A DNA stretch of 43,366 bases, taken from positions 1-43,366 of the forward strand of contig JBDTVG010000116.1 in the NCBI GenBank assembly GCA_040007395.1, given 5' to 3'. Below, one piece after another: positions 17,671 to 26,675 of the stretch (position 1 is its first letter; each line of letters starts with the position of its first letter). The notes under the pieces were generated by a model. It was given only the letters and a program-made list of their open reading frames with translations, searched no databases and had not been told where the DNA came from. The position numbers and the translations under genes are program-made. Source of the stretch: DATGFK01 sp040007395 (GTDB lineage Bacteria; Chloroflexota; Anaerolineae; Aggregatilineales; UBA2796).

Positions 17671-17709
17671 GGGTCACTGGAAATTTGTCCAACAATACGC
17701 CAGTGACCC
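17671..17709. terminator. Bidirectional terminator-like hairpin
   Basis: GGGTCACTGG (17671-17680) pairs perfectly with CCAGTGACCC (17700-17709) around a 19-base loop. GCTTTTAT follows on the plus strand; the other side reads GAAATTTTCA on the minus strand. It lies between the convergent zinc-ribbon and hydrolase genes. Confidence 0.65.
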
Positions 17710-17740
17710 GCTTTTATACAGATGATGTTGCTCGAATCGG

Positions 17741-18775
17741 TTAGTTGGCTTCACGCCAGAAGCTATCCAAGGCCTGAGTCGTCTGCTCAAGCTGCTCCCA
17801 CTGCGGGAGTCCTTTCGTCGGGGCGATGCGCGTCAAATGCCAGTTTGGATGGTTCTGCACGATCTCTGGCAGCCTATCGAACCGGACAAAAGCGTCACGG
17901 TCATATAAGACTTGCACGGGCAGCGACAGTTTTTCGTAGACTTCTGAGTAAATATCCGGCGTGAATAGCTTGCCACTCACGAAATACAGCGGGGCATTGC
18001 GTGCGCCGGGTTGATGCGTCGTGGCGTAGGCATAGTCGATTAGCCCCTTATCGACTGGCCCTTGAAAGCTCTGCTTCAAGAAATACTTGATGCTGACCGG
18101 AGTCGCCAGCAGATCATAAAAGGACTGACTCCACACTGGGAAAGTGAAGCCACGATATAGGCTATCTGATTTGTTTGTGCCGCTGGCCTGCTGCGATGGG
18201 CCTTTTTCGTTGCCGCGCCGCGCAAAACCGCTAGGCGAGATCAACGTTAGGGAATTAATCAGGTCAGGGCGTTCTAGCGCAGCCCGCGCCGCAAACTCGC
18301 TGCCGAGTGACAGCGCCACCAGATCCACCGGGCCATTGCGGATCTGCGTTTCGAGTAGCCCTAAGATAGCATCGGTGTAGAGACGCGGTGAGTAAGCTCG
18401 TTTCGAGCGATCAGAAAACCCGAACCCCGGTAGATCCAAGGCATAGACGGGGCGCTGCGAACGGTAGTGCAGGAACAGCGGGCGCATCTCGTAAGCTGAT
18501 CCTGCCGCGTTGATACTGTGAATCAACACGAGTGGGCGACCACTTGCACTGCGATCCACGTAGTAGTTCAGGATACCTGCGTTGGAGCTGACAAACATGT
18601 GGCGTTGGCCTTCAATGGCATCCGGCAGCGGCACGCGGTGATTTACACCGAGTGCGCTATAGCCGATCCAACCGCCGATTGTCGCGCCAAGTGCAGCTAA
18701 GATCGCCCCTGCCCCCGTAGCAGCTAGTACCAACCCATCGCTGTTTTCCAGTAGATTCTTCTTACTTTTTGCCAT
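17741..18775 (-). CDS. Membrane-anchored alpha/beta hydrolase
   Basis: 344 residues. A hydrophobic Ala/Gly-rich segment at about 14-42 anchors the N-terminus. The alpha/beta-hydrolase core follows: PLVLIHSINAAGSAYEM, VYALDLPGFGFSDRSKR, and VALSLGSEFAARAA, where the nucleophile elbow is A-x-S-x-G rather than G-x-S-x-G. The acid is probably in VLYDRDAFVRFDRL. In the usual C-terminal motif G-L-P-H-W/x-E-x-P, the catalytic His is replaced: here TKGLPQWEQLEQ. The protein may be inactive or use another His. It is followed upstream by a small stress-type membrane protein gene 28 bases away. Confidence 0.82.
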   Translation of the reverse strand: MAKSKKNLLENSDGLVLAATGAGAILAALGATIGGWIGYSALGVNHRVPLPDAIEGQRHMFVSSNAGILNYYVDRSASGRPLVLIHSINAAGSAYEMRPLFLHYRSQRPVYALDLPGFGFSDRSKRAYSPRLYTDAILGLLETQIRNGPVDLVALSLGSEFAARAALERPDLINSLTLISPSGFARRGNEKGPSQQASGTNKSDSLYRGFTFPVWSQSFYDLLATPVSIKYFLKQSFQGPVDKGLIDYAYATTHQPGARNAPLYFVSGKLFTPDIYSEVYEKLSLPVQVLYDRDAFVRFDRLPEIVQNHPNWHLTRIAPTKGLPQWEQLEQTTQALDSFWREAN

Positions 18776-18802
18776 TGTTTACTCAGTTTCGCTCACAATA
18801 CG

Positions 18803-19105
18803 TTAAACACGGTTTCCGGAGAGCACCCGACCCAGCACAATCAAGACACTCGCGCCGAAAGTCGCCACAAACAGGTGTCCACAGCACATGATCGGATTCC
18901 AAACACTCCCTCGGAATTGTACACCGAAGAAGCTCAGGATAAAACCGCCAATCACTGCGCCGATCAACCCCAGCACCATATCGGAGACGAAGCCCTGCGA
19001 ACGTCCTGAGCCGACAAACTGATGCGCCAAGCCACCTGCAATCGCTCCAACAAAAATCCATAGCAAACAGGTGATCGGTGAGAATACGAGTCCTACGAAA
19101 CTCAT
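18803..19105 (-). CDS. GlsB/YeaQ/YmgE-family small membrane protein
   Basis: 100 residues from ATG at 19103-19105, preceded by AAGGGG about 13 bases upstream. An upstream in-frame ATG at 19162 would add 19 hydrophilic residues that the family lacks. Gly-rich segments LLWIFVGAIAGGLAHQFVGSG and DMVLGLIGAVIGGFILSFFG match the transglycosylase-associated (GlsB/YeaQ/YmgE) stress-protein family. It contains three membrane spans. The C-terminal third (after FFGVQF) is longer than the common 80-residue form. Confidence 0.85.
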   Translation of the reverse strand: MSFVGLVFSPITCLLWIFVGAIAGGLAHQFVGSGRSQGFVSDMVLGLIGAVIGGFILSFFGVQFRGSVWNPIMCCGHLFVATFGASVLIVLGRVLSGNRV

Positions 19106-19346
19106 GATGTTTTTATGTTCCCCTTGTTCGGTAGCGTATTTACACTTGATTTCGCTGATCAATTGAATTGATCAAACGGATACTGTAATATACGCAGGGA
19201 GCGCTCTGGGGTTGCTCAACTTTGATGCCGAGTTAAAGACAGTCTCAGTAGACGACAGTTTTAAGTGAGATATAGATATAGCTAGATCTGGTAGGTTATC
19301 GGGGCTATCAAGCGATGGTCAGCCAAGTTGATAAGAAGAAAAGTCG

Positions 19347-19913
19347 ATGAGCATTGATGCGGTTCTCCAACAATTGATTGCTATGATGCGTAGTGCTGGG
19401 GTTTCGATTCCCGATGAAGTCTTCACCGGTACAAATCCCATTAAGGTTAAAAACCCCGACCCAACAATAGTGTATGCCGTATTCAAAAAATTCGCGTATA
19501 TGACCTTCGACTGTTCTCACTTCGACAGTGACGATGATAAATTCGAATGTATCGAATGGGAGGATGACTTCATCCTATTTCAATGCGGTGTCAGCCGTTT
19601 CAGCGTTGAGGATGGTGTCGCTCATTACGGTAATACTTCCACATTCCGTTTCGGTTTTAGGCGTGCTTTCTCCATCACGTTTAAACACGGGGATCACGAT
19701 ACACTGTATACCGATTTGATTACGTGTACATTGGAATACGAGTTAAGTGACGAACTCGCTGCTACAAAAAGCAGAGAAGATTTATTCGTCCCGCATTACA
19801 ATAAACCATCAGGATTGGACGAGCTTTTCGCGGATATTGAGGCACTCGATGTTTATCCGCTTGTGATGAATAAGTATCGCCCAAAATATCTCGTCATCTT
19901 TGAGTCGGATTAG
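19347..19913 (+). CDS. Protein of unknown function, possibly immunity-type
   Basis: 188 residues; I do not recognise it. It is acidic, with no signal peptide or membrane span, and rich in aromatic and beta-type segments (YAVFKKFAYMTFDCSHFD, DFILFQCGVSRFSV). It ends in FADIEALDVYPLVMNKYRPKY. Its size and composition resemble SMI1/KNR4-like immunity or general small-domain proteins, but I see no firm motif. GAAGAAAAG lies a few bases before the ATG. Confidence 0.6.
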   Translation: MSIDAVLQQLIAMMRSAGVSIPDEVFTGTNPIKVKNPDPTIVYAVFKKFAYMTFDCSHFDSDDDKFECIEWEDDFILFQCGVSRFSVEDGVAHYGNTSTFRFGFRRAFSITFKHGDHDTLYTDLITCTLEYELSDELAATKSREDLFVPHYNKPSGLDELFADIEALDVYPLVMNKYRPKYLVIFESD

Positions 19914-20172
19914 CTGCCAGATAGGTATGCCTGAACAAAGACGATTCCGAACACATAATTTTTAAACATTTGGCATACTGTCTGAAGCAAAATGGGGTAA
20001 GCGACCTGATAATCGCTGTAAGTACCCTATATCAGTTCTTTTCAATAAATCTGTGATCCACTGCGTCTAATTCTCCTTGTATGCCGACTGAATAAGTTGG
20101 TTTTCGCTACCTCAATTGGTTAAACTACCTTGCTCAGCAATCGTTCATCCAGCGAGAAAAGGATCGATAGAA

Positions 20173-22374
20173 TTGGCAACCTCTGAACTTCTGGATGGCC
20201 TGAACGAAGCCCAGCTACAGGCAGTATCAGCTCCCCCCGGCCCAACCATGGTGATTGCCGGACCGGGCAGCGGCAAAACCGCTGTTCTAACCCGTCGGGT
20301 CGCTTACCTGATTCAAGAAATGAACGTCGCCCCGTGGCGAATTATGACGGTCACGTTTACTAACAAAGCCGCCAAAGAGATGCTTGAGCGCATCGAAAGA
20401 TTACTGGGTACGGCGAATATACGCGGGTTGACGACGGGGACTTTCCACGCCATTTGTGCCAAAATTTTGCGGCGTGAGGCCAGCTATGTTGGCTTGCGCT
20501 CCGATTATGTGATCTACGATACGGACGATCAGGTCGCCGTGATGAAGCGCGTAATCGAGGCGGCTAACCTTGACATCAAGCAGAATCCGCCGCGTGGTCA
20601 TCTAAGCAAGATTTCCAACGCCAAAAACGAATTAATCGGCCCGATGGACTATCCCGCGACCAGCTACAAAGAACAAATCACGGGCGAACTATATCAGTAT
20701 TATCAGGAGCAGTTGCACCTCAGCAACGCCGTCGATTTTGACGATTTGCTAATGATGTGCGTGCTGCTGTTCCAGAAAAATCCCGATGTGCTAGAGCGCT
20801 ATCAGGGTTACTATGAACACATTTTGGTAGACGAATTTCAGGATACGAACACAGCGCAGTATGCGTTGGTTCGGTTGCTGGCAGGTAAGTCGGCGGATTT
20901 GTTTTGCGTGGGCGACCCTGACCAGAGTATCTATAAGTTTCGCGGCGCGGACTACCGTAACATTATGCGCTATCAGCAGGACTACCCCAACGCCAAAACG
21001 ATCCTGCTTGAACAGAACTATCGCTCACATCAGCTTATCCTCGATGCGGCGATGTCGATCATCGACAAGAATCCTGACCGCGTTCGCAAGCAGTTGACGA
21101 CCACCCGCCAAGATGGCGCTAAGATCATGCTGCGTGATCTAGCGAATGAGGAACAGGAAGCCGAGTATATCGTCGAAAAGATCGTCGAACTGAGCTATCA
21201 GGGTCAGTATCAGTTGCGCGATTGTGCGGTGATGTACCGGACGAACGCGCAGTCCCGCAGCTTGGAAGAAGCGTTTCTGCGTGACCATATCCCCTATAAA
21301 CTTGTTGGGGCGACACGCTTCTATGGGCGGCGCGAGATCAAGGATCTGCTGGCCTATCTCAAGCTAATCCACAACCCCGACGACGAGGTGAGCCTCGAAC
21401 GGATCATCAACGTGCCGCCGCGTGGTATCGGCGCAAAGACGCTAGGCGAACTCAAGTTGTGGGCGACCAAACGCCAGCAAAGTATGTTCCGCGCCCTCCA
21501 AATGATGCGCGAAGGGGTGGATTCGCCGCTATCGGGGCGTGCTGTCAAATCGCTGACCGAGTTCGCGGCGCTCATCGATTCGTGGCAGCAAGTCGCCATC
21601 AATACGCCGCTTGGCCCATTAGTCGATGATATTTTCGCGCGATCAGGGTTAGCGACCTATCTCAATGATGGTACGCCCGAAGGTCAAGAGCGCGTGGAAA
21701 ACGTCCGGGAATTTACGGCGTTAGCTTATAACAATGGCGATGTGCCGTTGGGCGAATTTCTGGCAGATGTTGCACTCGTTGCCGATGCCGATACGCGCAC
21801 CGATGAGGCGAATGCGGTCGTGCTGCTCACTTTGCACGCCGCTAAAGGTCTGGAATTTCCGGTGGTGTTTATCGCTGGACTGGAAGAGGGTATCCTGCCG
21901 CACCAACGCGCTTTGGACGATCCTGAACAAATGGACGAAGAACGACGGCTGATGTATGTCGGGCTGACCCGCGCCAAAGATATGCTGTTCCTGACATGGG
22001 CATTCCGGCGGTCTGTGTGGGGCAATGCCGAACGCGCCATGCCGTCACGCTTCCTGACCGAAATCCCCGGCAGATTAACCACTGGATCGCCAATCTCGAA
22101 AAATAGCACCTCCCATGCCGAGCGTGAAGGCTATCGTCGCACCGTCACATGGAGCGATCCGTTGAGCACATCAACCAATCGGACTCGCACTGTCGAACGT
22201 CCCAATCGGTTCAGGACAGGCCAACGGGTGAGTCATGCCAAGTTCGGCGAAGGGATCGTCATTGCTAGCAAGGTGCGCGGCGATGACGAAGAAGTGGACG
22301 TGAAGTTCGAGAGCGAGAGAGTGATTAAGCGGCTGTCGGCAAATATCGCCAATCTGGTCACACTCAACGATTAG
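20173..22374 (+). CDS. pcrA: ATP-dependent DNA helicase UvrD/PcrA
   Basis: 733 residues from TTG 20173, which has AAAGGA about 10 bases before it. An earlier TTG at 20116 has no such site and adds 19 residues unlike the family. SF1A helicase motifs in order: LNEAQLQAVSA (Q motif), AGPGSGKT (residues 29-36, Walker A), TFTNKAAKEML, VDEFQDTNTAQY (motif II), VGDPDQSIYKFRGAD (III), LEQNYRS (IV), LLTLHAAKGLEF and LMYVGLTRAKD (V-VI). The C-terminus, RFRTGQRVSHAKFGEGIVI, is the PcrA Tudor-like domain. It acts in DNA repair and replication-conflict resolution. Confidence 0.95.
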   Translation: MATSELLDGLNEAQLQAVSAPPGPTMVIAGPGSGKTAVLTRRVAYLIQEMNVAPWRIMTVTFTNKAAKEMLERIERLLGTANIRGLTTGTFHAICAKILRREASYVGLRSDYVIYDTDDQVAVMKRVIEAANLDIKQNPPRGHLSKISNAKNELIGPMDYPATSYKEQITGELYQYYQEQLHLSNAVDFDDLLMMCVLLFQKNPDVLERYQGYYEHILVDEFQDTNTAQYALVRLLAGKSADLFCVGDPDQSIYKFRGADYRNIMRYQQDYPNAKTILLEQNYRSHQLILDAAMSIIDKNPDRVRKQLTTTRQDGAKIMLRDLANEEQEAEYIVEKIVELSYQGQYQLRDCAVMYRTNAQSRSLEEAFLRDHIPYKLVGATRFYGRREIKDLLAYLKLIHNPDDEVSLERIINVPPRGIGAKTLGELKLWATKRQQSMFRALQMMREGVDSPLSGRAVKSLTEFAALIDSWQQVAINTPLGPLVDDIFARSGLATYLNDGTPEGQERVENVREFTALAYNNGDVPLGEFLADVALVADADTRTDEANAVVLLTLHAAKGLEFPVVFIAGLEEGILPHQRALDDPEQMDEERRLMYVGLTRAKDMLFLTWAFRRSVWGNAERAMPSRFLTEIPGRLTTGSPISKNSTSHAEREGYRRTVTWSDPLSTSTNRTRTVERPNRFRTGQRVSHAKFGEGIVIASKVRGDDEEVDVKFESERVIKRLSANIANLVTLND

Positions 22375-22397
22375 CGGAAAAATCGCGATCAGCACGA

Positions 22398-22886
22398 TCA
22401 TAATAAATCGCGGTAGCACAAAAAGAATCGATCTCGCCCGCTGAGTCCCGGCGCAGCGAGAAGATCTTCCGCAAAGGTCATTGGCGCAAAAGGCAGCGGA
22501 CTAACCCATCGACGAACCTGTTCGACTTCGGCAATGCTATAGAGGGTAATGAGCAAAATACCCTGTGTCGTTAACCAGTCGGGCGTGGCGGTCAAGGCTT
22601 GTTCCCAATCGGCAGGATGACGATCAAGGTCGGGGTGGCGCACGATGATCAAGTCAAAGTGCGTCCGCAGAGGTAATCGCGTAATATCGCCTTGCACCAG
22701 AATTGAACCGCTGGGCTGCGAAGATGTTCTTGACGCTGTCCGCAAGGCGCTCAGATCAATGTCAAGGCTGACGAGCCGAGCCGAAGGGCAGACTCGCGCC
22801 AAATAGGAAGCCGTCTCTACCCGATCTCCGCAGCCTAATTCAAGCGCAAGGCGTGGGCAAGGGCATTGAGCCAACACTTGAGTCAA
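22398..22886 (-). CDS. SAM-dependent methyltransferase, class I
   Basis: 162 residues. The Rossmann fold is short but visible: LALELGCGDRVETASYLARV (motif I), RLVSLDIDLSALRTA (motif II) and FDLIIVRHPDL. Substrate unknown. The assigned TTG start (22884-22886) is inside the reading frame; upstream in-frame codons read IDESARFNSLL without a stop until a TAA, so a longer form starting at a CTG or ATC near 22910 is possible. That longer form would overlap the stop of the MBL gene, consistent with translational coupling. Confidence 0.8.
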   Translation of the reverse strand: MTQVLAQCPCPRLALELGCGDRVETASYLARVCPSARLVSLDIDLSALRTASRTSSQPSGSILVQGDITRLPLRTHFDLIIVRHPDLDRHPADWEQALTATPDWLTTQGILLITLYSIAEVEQVRRWVSPLPFAPMTFAEDLLAAPGLSGRDRFFLCYRDLL

Positions 22887-22908
22887 TAAGCTGTTGAAAC
22901 GGGCAGAC

Positions 22909-23571
22909 TCATCGATCAGGAGCGTTTATCCAATCCAGCAAAAACGGATTACTCACACGCTCACGTCCAATGGTCGTGGTTTGCATGTGACCCGCTGCCA
23001 CTGTGTATTCATCACCCAATGGCAGCAGTTTATCGACAATCGATTTCATCAGTAGGGCATGATCGCCGCCGGGAAGATCGGTACGCCCGACTGAGCCAAG
23101 AAATAGACAATCGCCGCTGAACACTACATGCTCAGTCGGTGTGGTCAATACATAGCTGACATGCCCCGGTGCATGACCCGGCGTGAAAAGCACCTCAAAG
23201 CGCATACCGCCCACCGTGATCACGTCGCCTTCTTCGACGAAGTGATCTGGTTCTGGTGCAGGCGCAACGGTGTGTCCAGTAAATCGTTCCATCCAGTCGG
23301 GCAGTTGATGTAGCAAATCGAGATCGGCATGGTGCAACCGGAACGTGGCTCCAGTCGCTTTTTTCAGGTCGCCCACCGCCAGCACATGATCGAAGTGCGC
23401 GTGAGTCGCCAGAATCTCGCGGACTGTCCAGCCTTCACGTTCGGCAATCGCCAGAATCTTTGGCGCGTCATCGGGCGCATCAATGATCACTGCGTCGTGA
23501 GTCACTTCGTCGCCCACAACATAACAGTTAGTCGCGGCGATGCCGAGCGTTAGCATATGAATTTTTAGCAC
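22909..23571 (-). CDS. MBL-fold metallo-hydrolase (glyoxalase II-like)
   Basis: 220 residues, starting with GTG at 23569-23571; the next ATG (23556) would cut into the first strand. The metal motif is ATHAHFDHV (H-x-H-x-D-H), with the further metal ligands in FTPGHAPGHVSY, VFSGDCLFLGSVGRTDLPGG and AAGHMQTTTIGRERVSNPFL. The C-terminal motif of this group usually reads G-H-G; here it is G-H-M. It probably hydrolyses a thioester such as S-lactoylglutathione-type substrates, but the thiol in this organism is not known. Confidence 0.9.
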   Translation of the reverse strand: MLKIHMLTLGIAATNCYVVGDEVTHDAVIIDAPDDAPKILAIAEREGWTVREILATHAHFDHVLAVGDLKKATGATFRLHHADLDLLHQLPDWMERFTGHTVAPAPEPDHFVEEGDVITVGGMRFEVLFTPGHAPGHVSYVLTTPTEHVVFSGDCLFLGSVGRTDLPGGDHALLMKSIVDKLLPLGDEYTVAAGHMQTTTIGRERVSNPFLLDWINAPDR

Positions 23572-23605
23572 TGTCGATTTTGCCCCTGACCAACTGGCGG
23601 TTTTG

Positions 23606-23830
23606 TTATGACGACTTCGATACTTCGGATTTGCTAGGTGCAGTGGCTCGCGCCGGGAGCAGATCCATTTCGCTAATCGTCGTGTGGCAGCGAGAACAAC
23701 TCCACAGAATGATCGTGGTTGGCAGATTCAACGCTTTGGCAACATCCGGCGGCCAATGTTGTTCACCGAGATACTCGAATTTACCGGTTTGCTTACAGGT
23801 TGGGCATGTGGCGACACGAGTTTCAAGCAA
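23606..23830 (-). CDS. Small zinc-ribbon protein
   Basis: 74 residues from TTG (23828-23830) with a near-ideal AAAGGAGG 6 bases upstream, which decides the start. Two Cys pairs, CPTC (9-12) and CSRC (about 44-47), make a zinc ribbon with the insertion GKFEYLGEQHWPPDVAKAL between them. It is transcribed toward the MBL gene, ending 34 bases before it. The function is unknown; a small nucleic-acid or protein adaptor is possible. Confidence 0.65.
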   Translation of the reverse strand: MLETRVATCPTCKQTGKFEYLGEQHWPPDVAKALNLPTTIILWSCSRCHTTISEMDLLPARATAPSKSEVSKSS

Positions 23831-24233
23831 CGTGTGCCTCCTTTCGACGATAACAAACTTTCAATAGCTTTCAGGCATTTTGCCAGCTACTCTGGGAAAA
23901 ATGGAAATGGATAATGCCTCGATGATCTCATTATATGTTAAGAATGTTCCTAGACTCAAGGTAAAGTTTGATCCTACCAACCTTTCCAACACATTACGTA
24001 CAATTGCCGAATAGGTTACACCATCGGGTTGACAGGTAATGCCACAGCCTGATTGGCTATTCTGATAAAATCCGCGCTAACGCTATGTCCCGTGTACTCT
24101 GGACTGTATTAAGAGTTTCCTTTGAAAAAGGGTTTTCTAACGGATACGGTTTGCGTAGTACCTTTTTCCTATGATATAGTTAGACTAACGGTTCCAGATG
24201 ATGCAGACTATTTTTATCTTTTCAGAGGTGTGG
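23831..24233. other. Intergenic stretch without a gene; regulator promoter in its 3' part
   Basis: It holds no supported coding frame. Before 24151 I see only short AT-rich sequence. A promoter with extended -10 lies at 24151-24180, and the structured leader begins soon after. Confidence 0.5.
24151..24180 (+). promoter_or_regulatory. Probable extended -10 promoter of the NarL-type regulator
   Basis: TTGCGT (24151-24156), an 18-base spacer and TATAGT (24175-24180), with TGA directly before the -10 (TGATATAGT), an extended -10 match. Transcription would start near 24187 and give a leader of about 310 bases. Confidence 0.6.
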
Positions 24234-24281
24234 CTGGCGAGTAGCTTTAGGCGCAGTTGCCGAAAAAGCCAGTTAAAGCTA
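24234..24281 (+). promoter_or_regulatory. Candidate structured RNA leader (pseudoknot-like)
   Basis: Three helices can form. CTGGC (24234-24238) pairs with GCCAG (24268-24272). TAGCTTTA (24242-24249) pairs with TAAAGCTA (24274-24281). GGC/GCC (24250-24261) forms a small inner hairpin. The first two helices cross, so they form either a pseudoknot or two alternative folds. It sits in the long leader of the regulator. No known riboswitch consensus is recognised. Confidence 0.35.
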
Positions 24282-24496
24282 GTATGAGCGCGGTGCTGGT
24301 TGAAAGATAATACTCGTTAAAACGCGGTAGGTATCCATCATTTTTCATGCTGGTGTTGTACTTGCAAAATCAGCTTTTCCTGTATTGGCTTCGTAGGCAT
24401 ATTTGCCTTCCTTTAAGGATTGGTTTAGCAAGATAGGAGTAGACGCGCAGTTTTTTGTCGTGTAGGTAGATAACGACGACCCCTTGCGCGGAAGAT

Positions 24497-25222
24497 ATGG
24501 ACAAACACCCGGAGATCAGCGAACTGATTAATATCGTGATCGTAGATGATCATCCCCTGATCCGTGAAGGTCTGCATAAACTCCTCGGCAGCGAAACCGA
24601 TATTGTTGTGCTGGCTGAAGCGGCGAACGGGCTGCAAGCCCTAACCACGATCCGCGAAGTGCAACCGGATGTTGTCTTGTTGGACATCAATTTGCCTGAC
24701 ATGAACGGTATTCAGGTAACGAGCAAACTTAAAAGCGAATGGCGGCATATGGCGATAGTTTTACTAACCGCCTATGATGATGATGAGCAGATCCTTCATG
24801 CGATGCGGGCGGGTGCTTCTGCCTACTGTCCGAAGGAGATCGAACCAGATCGTTTGATGAATGTTATCCGCCAAGTGGCACGCGGCAATTTCGTGATTGG
24901 CGGAAAAGTGTACAATGAACGTGGTGTTCAGGAATGGATCAATAACAAAATGGAAGCGTTGGCGGGTCCATATGTGGTGGATAACGGTGAACACTTTATC
25001 CCCCTCAGCCCCCGCGAAATGGAGATTTTGCGCTGTGTGACACGAGGTCTGAGCAATAAGCAGATTGCCAGCGAACTCGGTATCAGCCAGCAAACCGTGA
25101 AAAACCACATGACTTCGATTCTGGATAAAATGAATGTCGAAGACCGCACTCAGGCGGCAGTGTATGCGCTGCAACGCGGTTGGGTTCGTCTGGTGGATGC
25201 ACATCGCCCATTGGAAGAATAG
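24497..25222 (+). CDS. NarL/LuxR-type response regulator
   Basis: 241 residues. The REC domain (about 12-130) has the acidic pair VDDH at 16-19, the phosphoacceptor Asp63 in LLDINLP and the conserved Lys113 in CPKEI. The LuxR-type HTH is at about 169-235: LSPREMEILRCVTRGLSNKQ, ASELGISQQTVKNHM. GGAAG lies just before the ATG. The gene sits 90 bases before a DegS-type kinase gene. The two are probably partners, and this regulator may control the adjoining Tad cluster; that is inferred from position. Confidence 0.93.
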   Translation: MDKHPEISELINIVIVDDHPLIREGLHKLLGSETDIVVLAEAANGLQALTTIREVQPDVVLLDINLPDMNGIQVTSKLKSEWRHMAIVLLTAYDDDEQILHAMRAGASAYCPKEIEPDRLMNVIRQVARGNFVIGGKVYNERGVQEWINNKMEALAGPYVVDNGEHFIPLSPREMEILRCVTRGLSNKQIASELGISQQTVKNHMTSILDKMNVEDRTQAAVYALQRGWVRLVDAHRPLEE

Positions 25223-25312
25223 GTGAATTTGTTCGTGGTGTGGAAGCGTATTGTAAGTGATGGCTGTTTGCTGTAGCCTGATGCTGCGGCGCTAGTTCAG
25301 GAGTTGCCATTC

Positions 25313-26404
25313 ATGGCTACCGGTATAAGCAATCCTAAAGAAGCCTTGGTAAATGAAGTACAAACCGAGCATGAGCGCATCAATACGCGCTTACGTGAAC
25401 TGCAAAATCTGATCGACCAGAGTCAGGTCGAAGTCAAACGTTTGCAGCAAAAGAGCGTTGATGTGACTACTCAGTTGAGTCGCCTCGAAGCGAACTTCGA
25501 TACCGTTCCTCGTAACGACATCCGCGTGATCTACAATAACGCGCTCGATACAAAAACACGCCTGCTGACTATGCAAAATCAGCTTGAAAAAGTCCAGCAG
25601 GATCGCACCCAGCTTGATAGTTTTAGCAAGACGCTTGAAAAGATGATTGCCATGCTGGATGGGGTCAAGTCGTCAGATGTCGTAGGCGTTTCAGCGGGAT
25701 CTTCCTCTGGGGATGGCGGGGCGAGTCGGCTTGCTAATGCCACCATTATTCGTGTTGTTGAGGCTCAAGAGGCTGAACGCCAGCGATTGGCTCGCCAGAT
25801 GCACGACGGCCCAGCCCAATCGCTGACCAACTTTATCTTGCAGGCCGAAATTTGCCAGCGCCTCTTTGATCGCAATCCTGACCGTGCCACCGAAGAATTA
25901 AGCAACCTCAAGACTGCCGCTAGTTCAACCTTCCAAAAGGTGCGCGATTTTATCTTTGACCTGCGGCCTATGATGCTCGACGATCTGGGTCTTGCACCCA
26001 CCGTGCGACGCTATGTCGATGCCTTTGCCGAAAAGAATTCGATTGAGACTCGGCTGAATATCGTCGGTGAGGAGCGTCGCCGAATGGCTCCGCACACCGA
26101 AGTAACGATGTTCCGCAGTGTTCAAGAACTTCTTGGCTATACGCGAGATGTCTCCAATGCTACAAGAGTTGAGATTATTCTTGACGTGACGGGGGATATT
26201 ATTACCGCGAGTGTAAGTTTCAACGGCAATAATTTGCAGGATACCGAAGCCGCCGCCGAACAAGCTCAAGGGAAGATATTCGGTCTAGCTCCCCTCCGAG
26301 AGCGCGTTGAACTAGTCGGCGGTGAAATGTCATCGATAGGCAGTGACGGCGAAGGCAACCGTGTCGAGATTTCCCTACCTACACAGCAGGAGGAAGAAGA
26401 GTAG
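25313..26404 (+). CDS. Soluble DegS-type histidine kinase with eroded ATP-binding site
   Basis: 363 residues from ATG 25313; CAGGAG lies 10 bases upstream. A TTG at 25304 overlaps that site and is rejected. Residues 10-115 are a long coiled coil with no membrane span or PAS domain. A Ser/Gly linker follows. The HisKA_3 dimer domain has the phosphoacceptor in EAERQRLARQMHDGPAQSL (His164). In the ATPase domain the N-box is altered: where relatives have E-A-L-N-N, this has VQELLGYTRDV. The G1 acidic loop D-x-G-x-G is replaced by SFNGNN. The later part, GLAPLRERVELVGGEMS, is normal. The kinase may be inactive or act only as a phosphatase or scaffold. Confidence 0.88.
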   Translation: MATGISNPKEALVNEVQTEHERINTRLRELQNLIDQSQVEVKRLQQKSVDVTTQLSRLEANFDTVPRNDIRVIYNNALDTKTRLLTMQNQLEKVQQDRTQLDSFSKTLEKMIAMLDGVKSSDVVGVSAGSSSGDGGASRLANATIIRVVEAQEAERQRLARQMHDGPAQSLTNFILQAEICQRLFDRNPDRATEELSNLKTAASSTFQKVRDFIFDLRPMMLDDLGLAPTVRRYVDAFAEKNSIETRLNIVGEERRRMAPHTEVTMFRSVQELLGYTRDVSNATRVEIILDVTGDIITASVSFNGNNLQDTEAAAEQAQGKIFGLAPLRERVELVGGEMSSIGSDGEGNRVEISLPTQQEEEE

Positions 26405-26429
26405 CCATTTTTTCTGCTAGGTGCTTTTG

Positions 26430-26469
26430 CTATGTTGAGGGGTCGGTCTTGAACAACCCCTCAACATAG
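26430..26469. terminator. Perfect 14-bp hairpin between the kinase and Tad genes
   Basis: CTATGTTGAGGGGT (26430-26443) pairs with ACCCCTCAACATAG (26456-26469) around a 12-base loop. No T-tract follows on the plus strand. It separates the two-component genes from cpaB and may be a terminator or an mRNA-stabilising element. A TATAAT at 26501-26506, without a good -35, may serve cpaB. Confidence 0.5.
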
Positions 26470-26675
26470 ATAGAAAATAACTGATCTCACCCTATCTCAA
26501 TATAATTACCATTTACTAAAACTGACAATCATCTTTCATTGATGACAGCCCATCCCGGCGTAAGAGTCCCTAAATAGCAACACTAAACGTCAAGATAGGA
26601 CTAAGGGGCTGTTTGCCTTTTTTTGTGACTGGATTACACTTGTTCCTGACGGAACCACCCCCTCTGGAGGATTTT

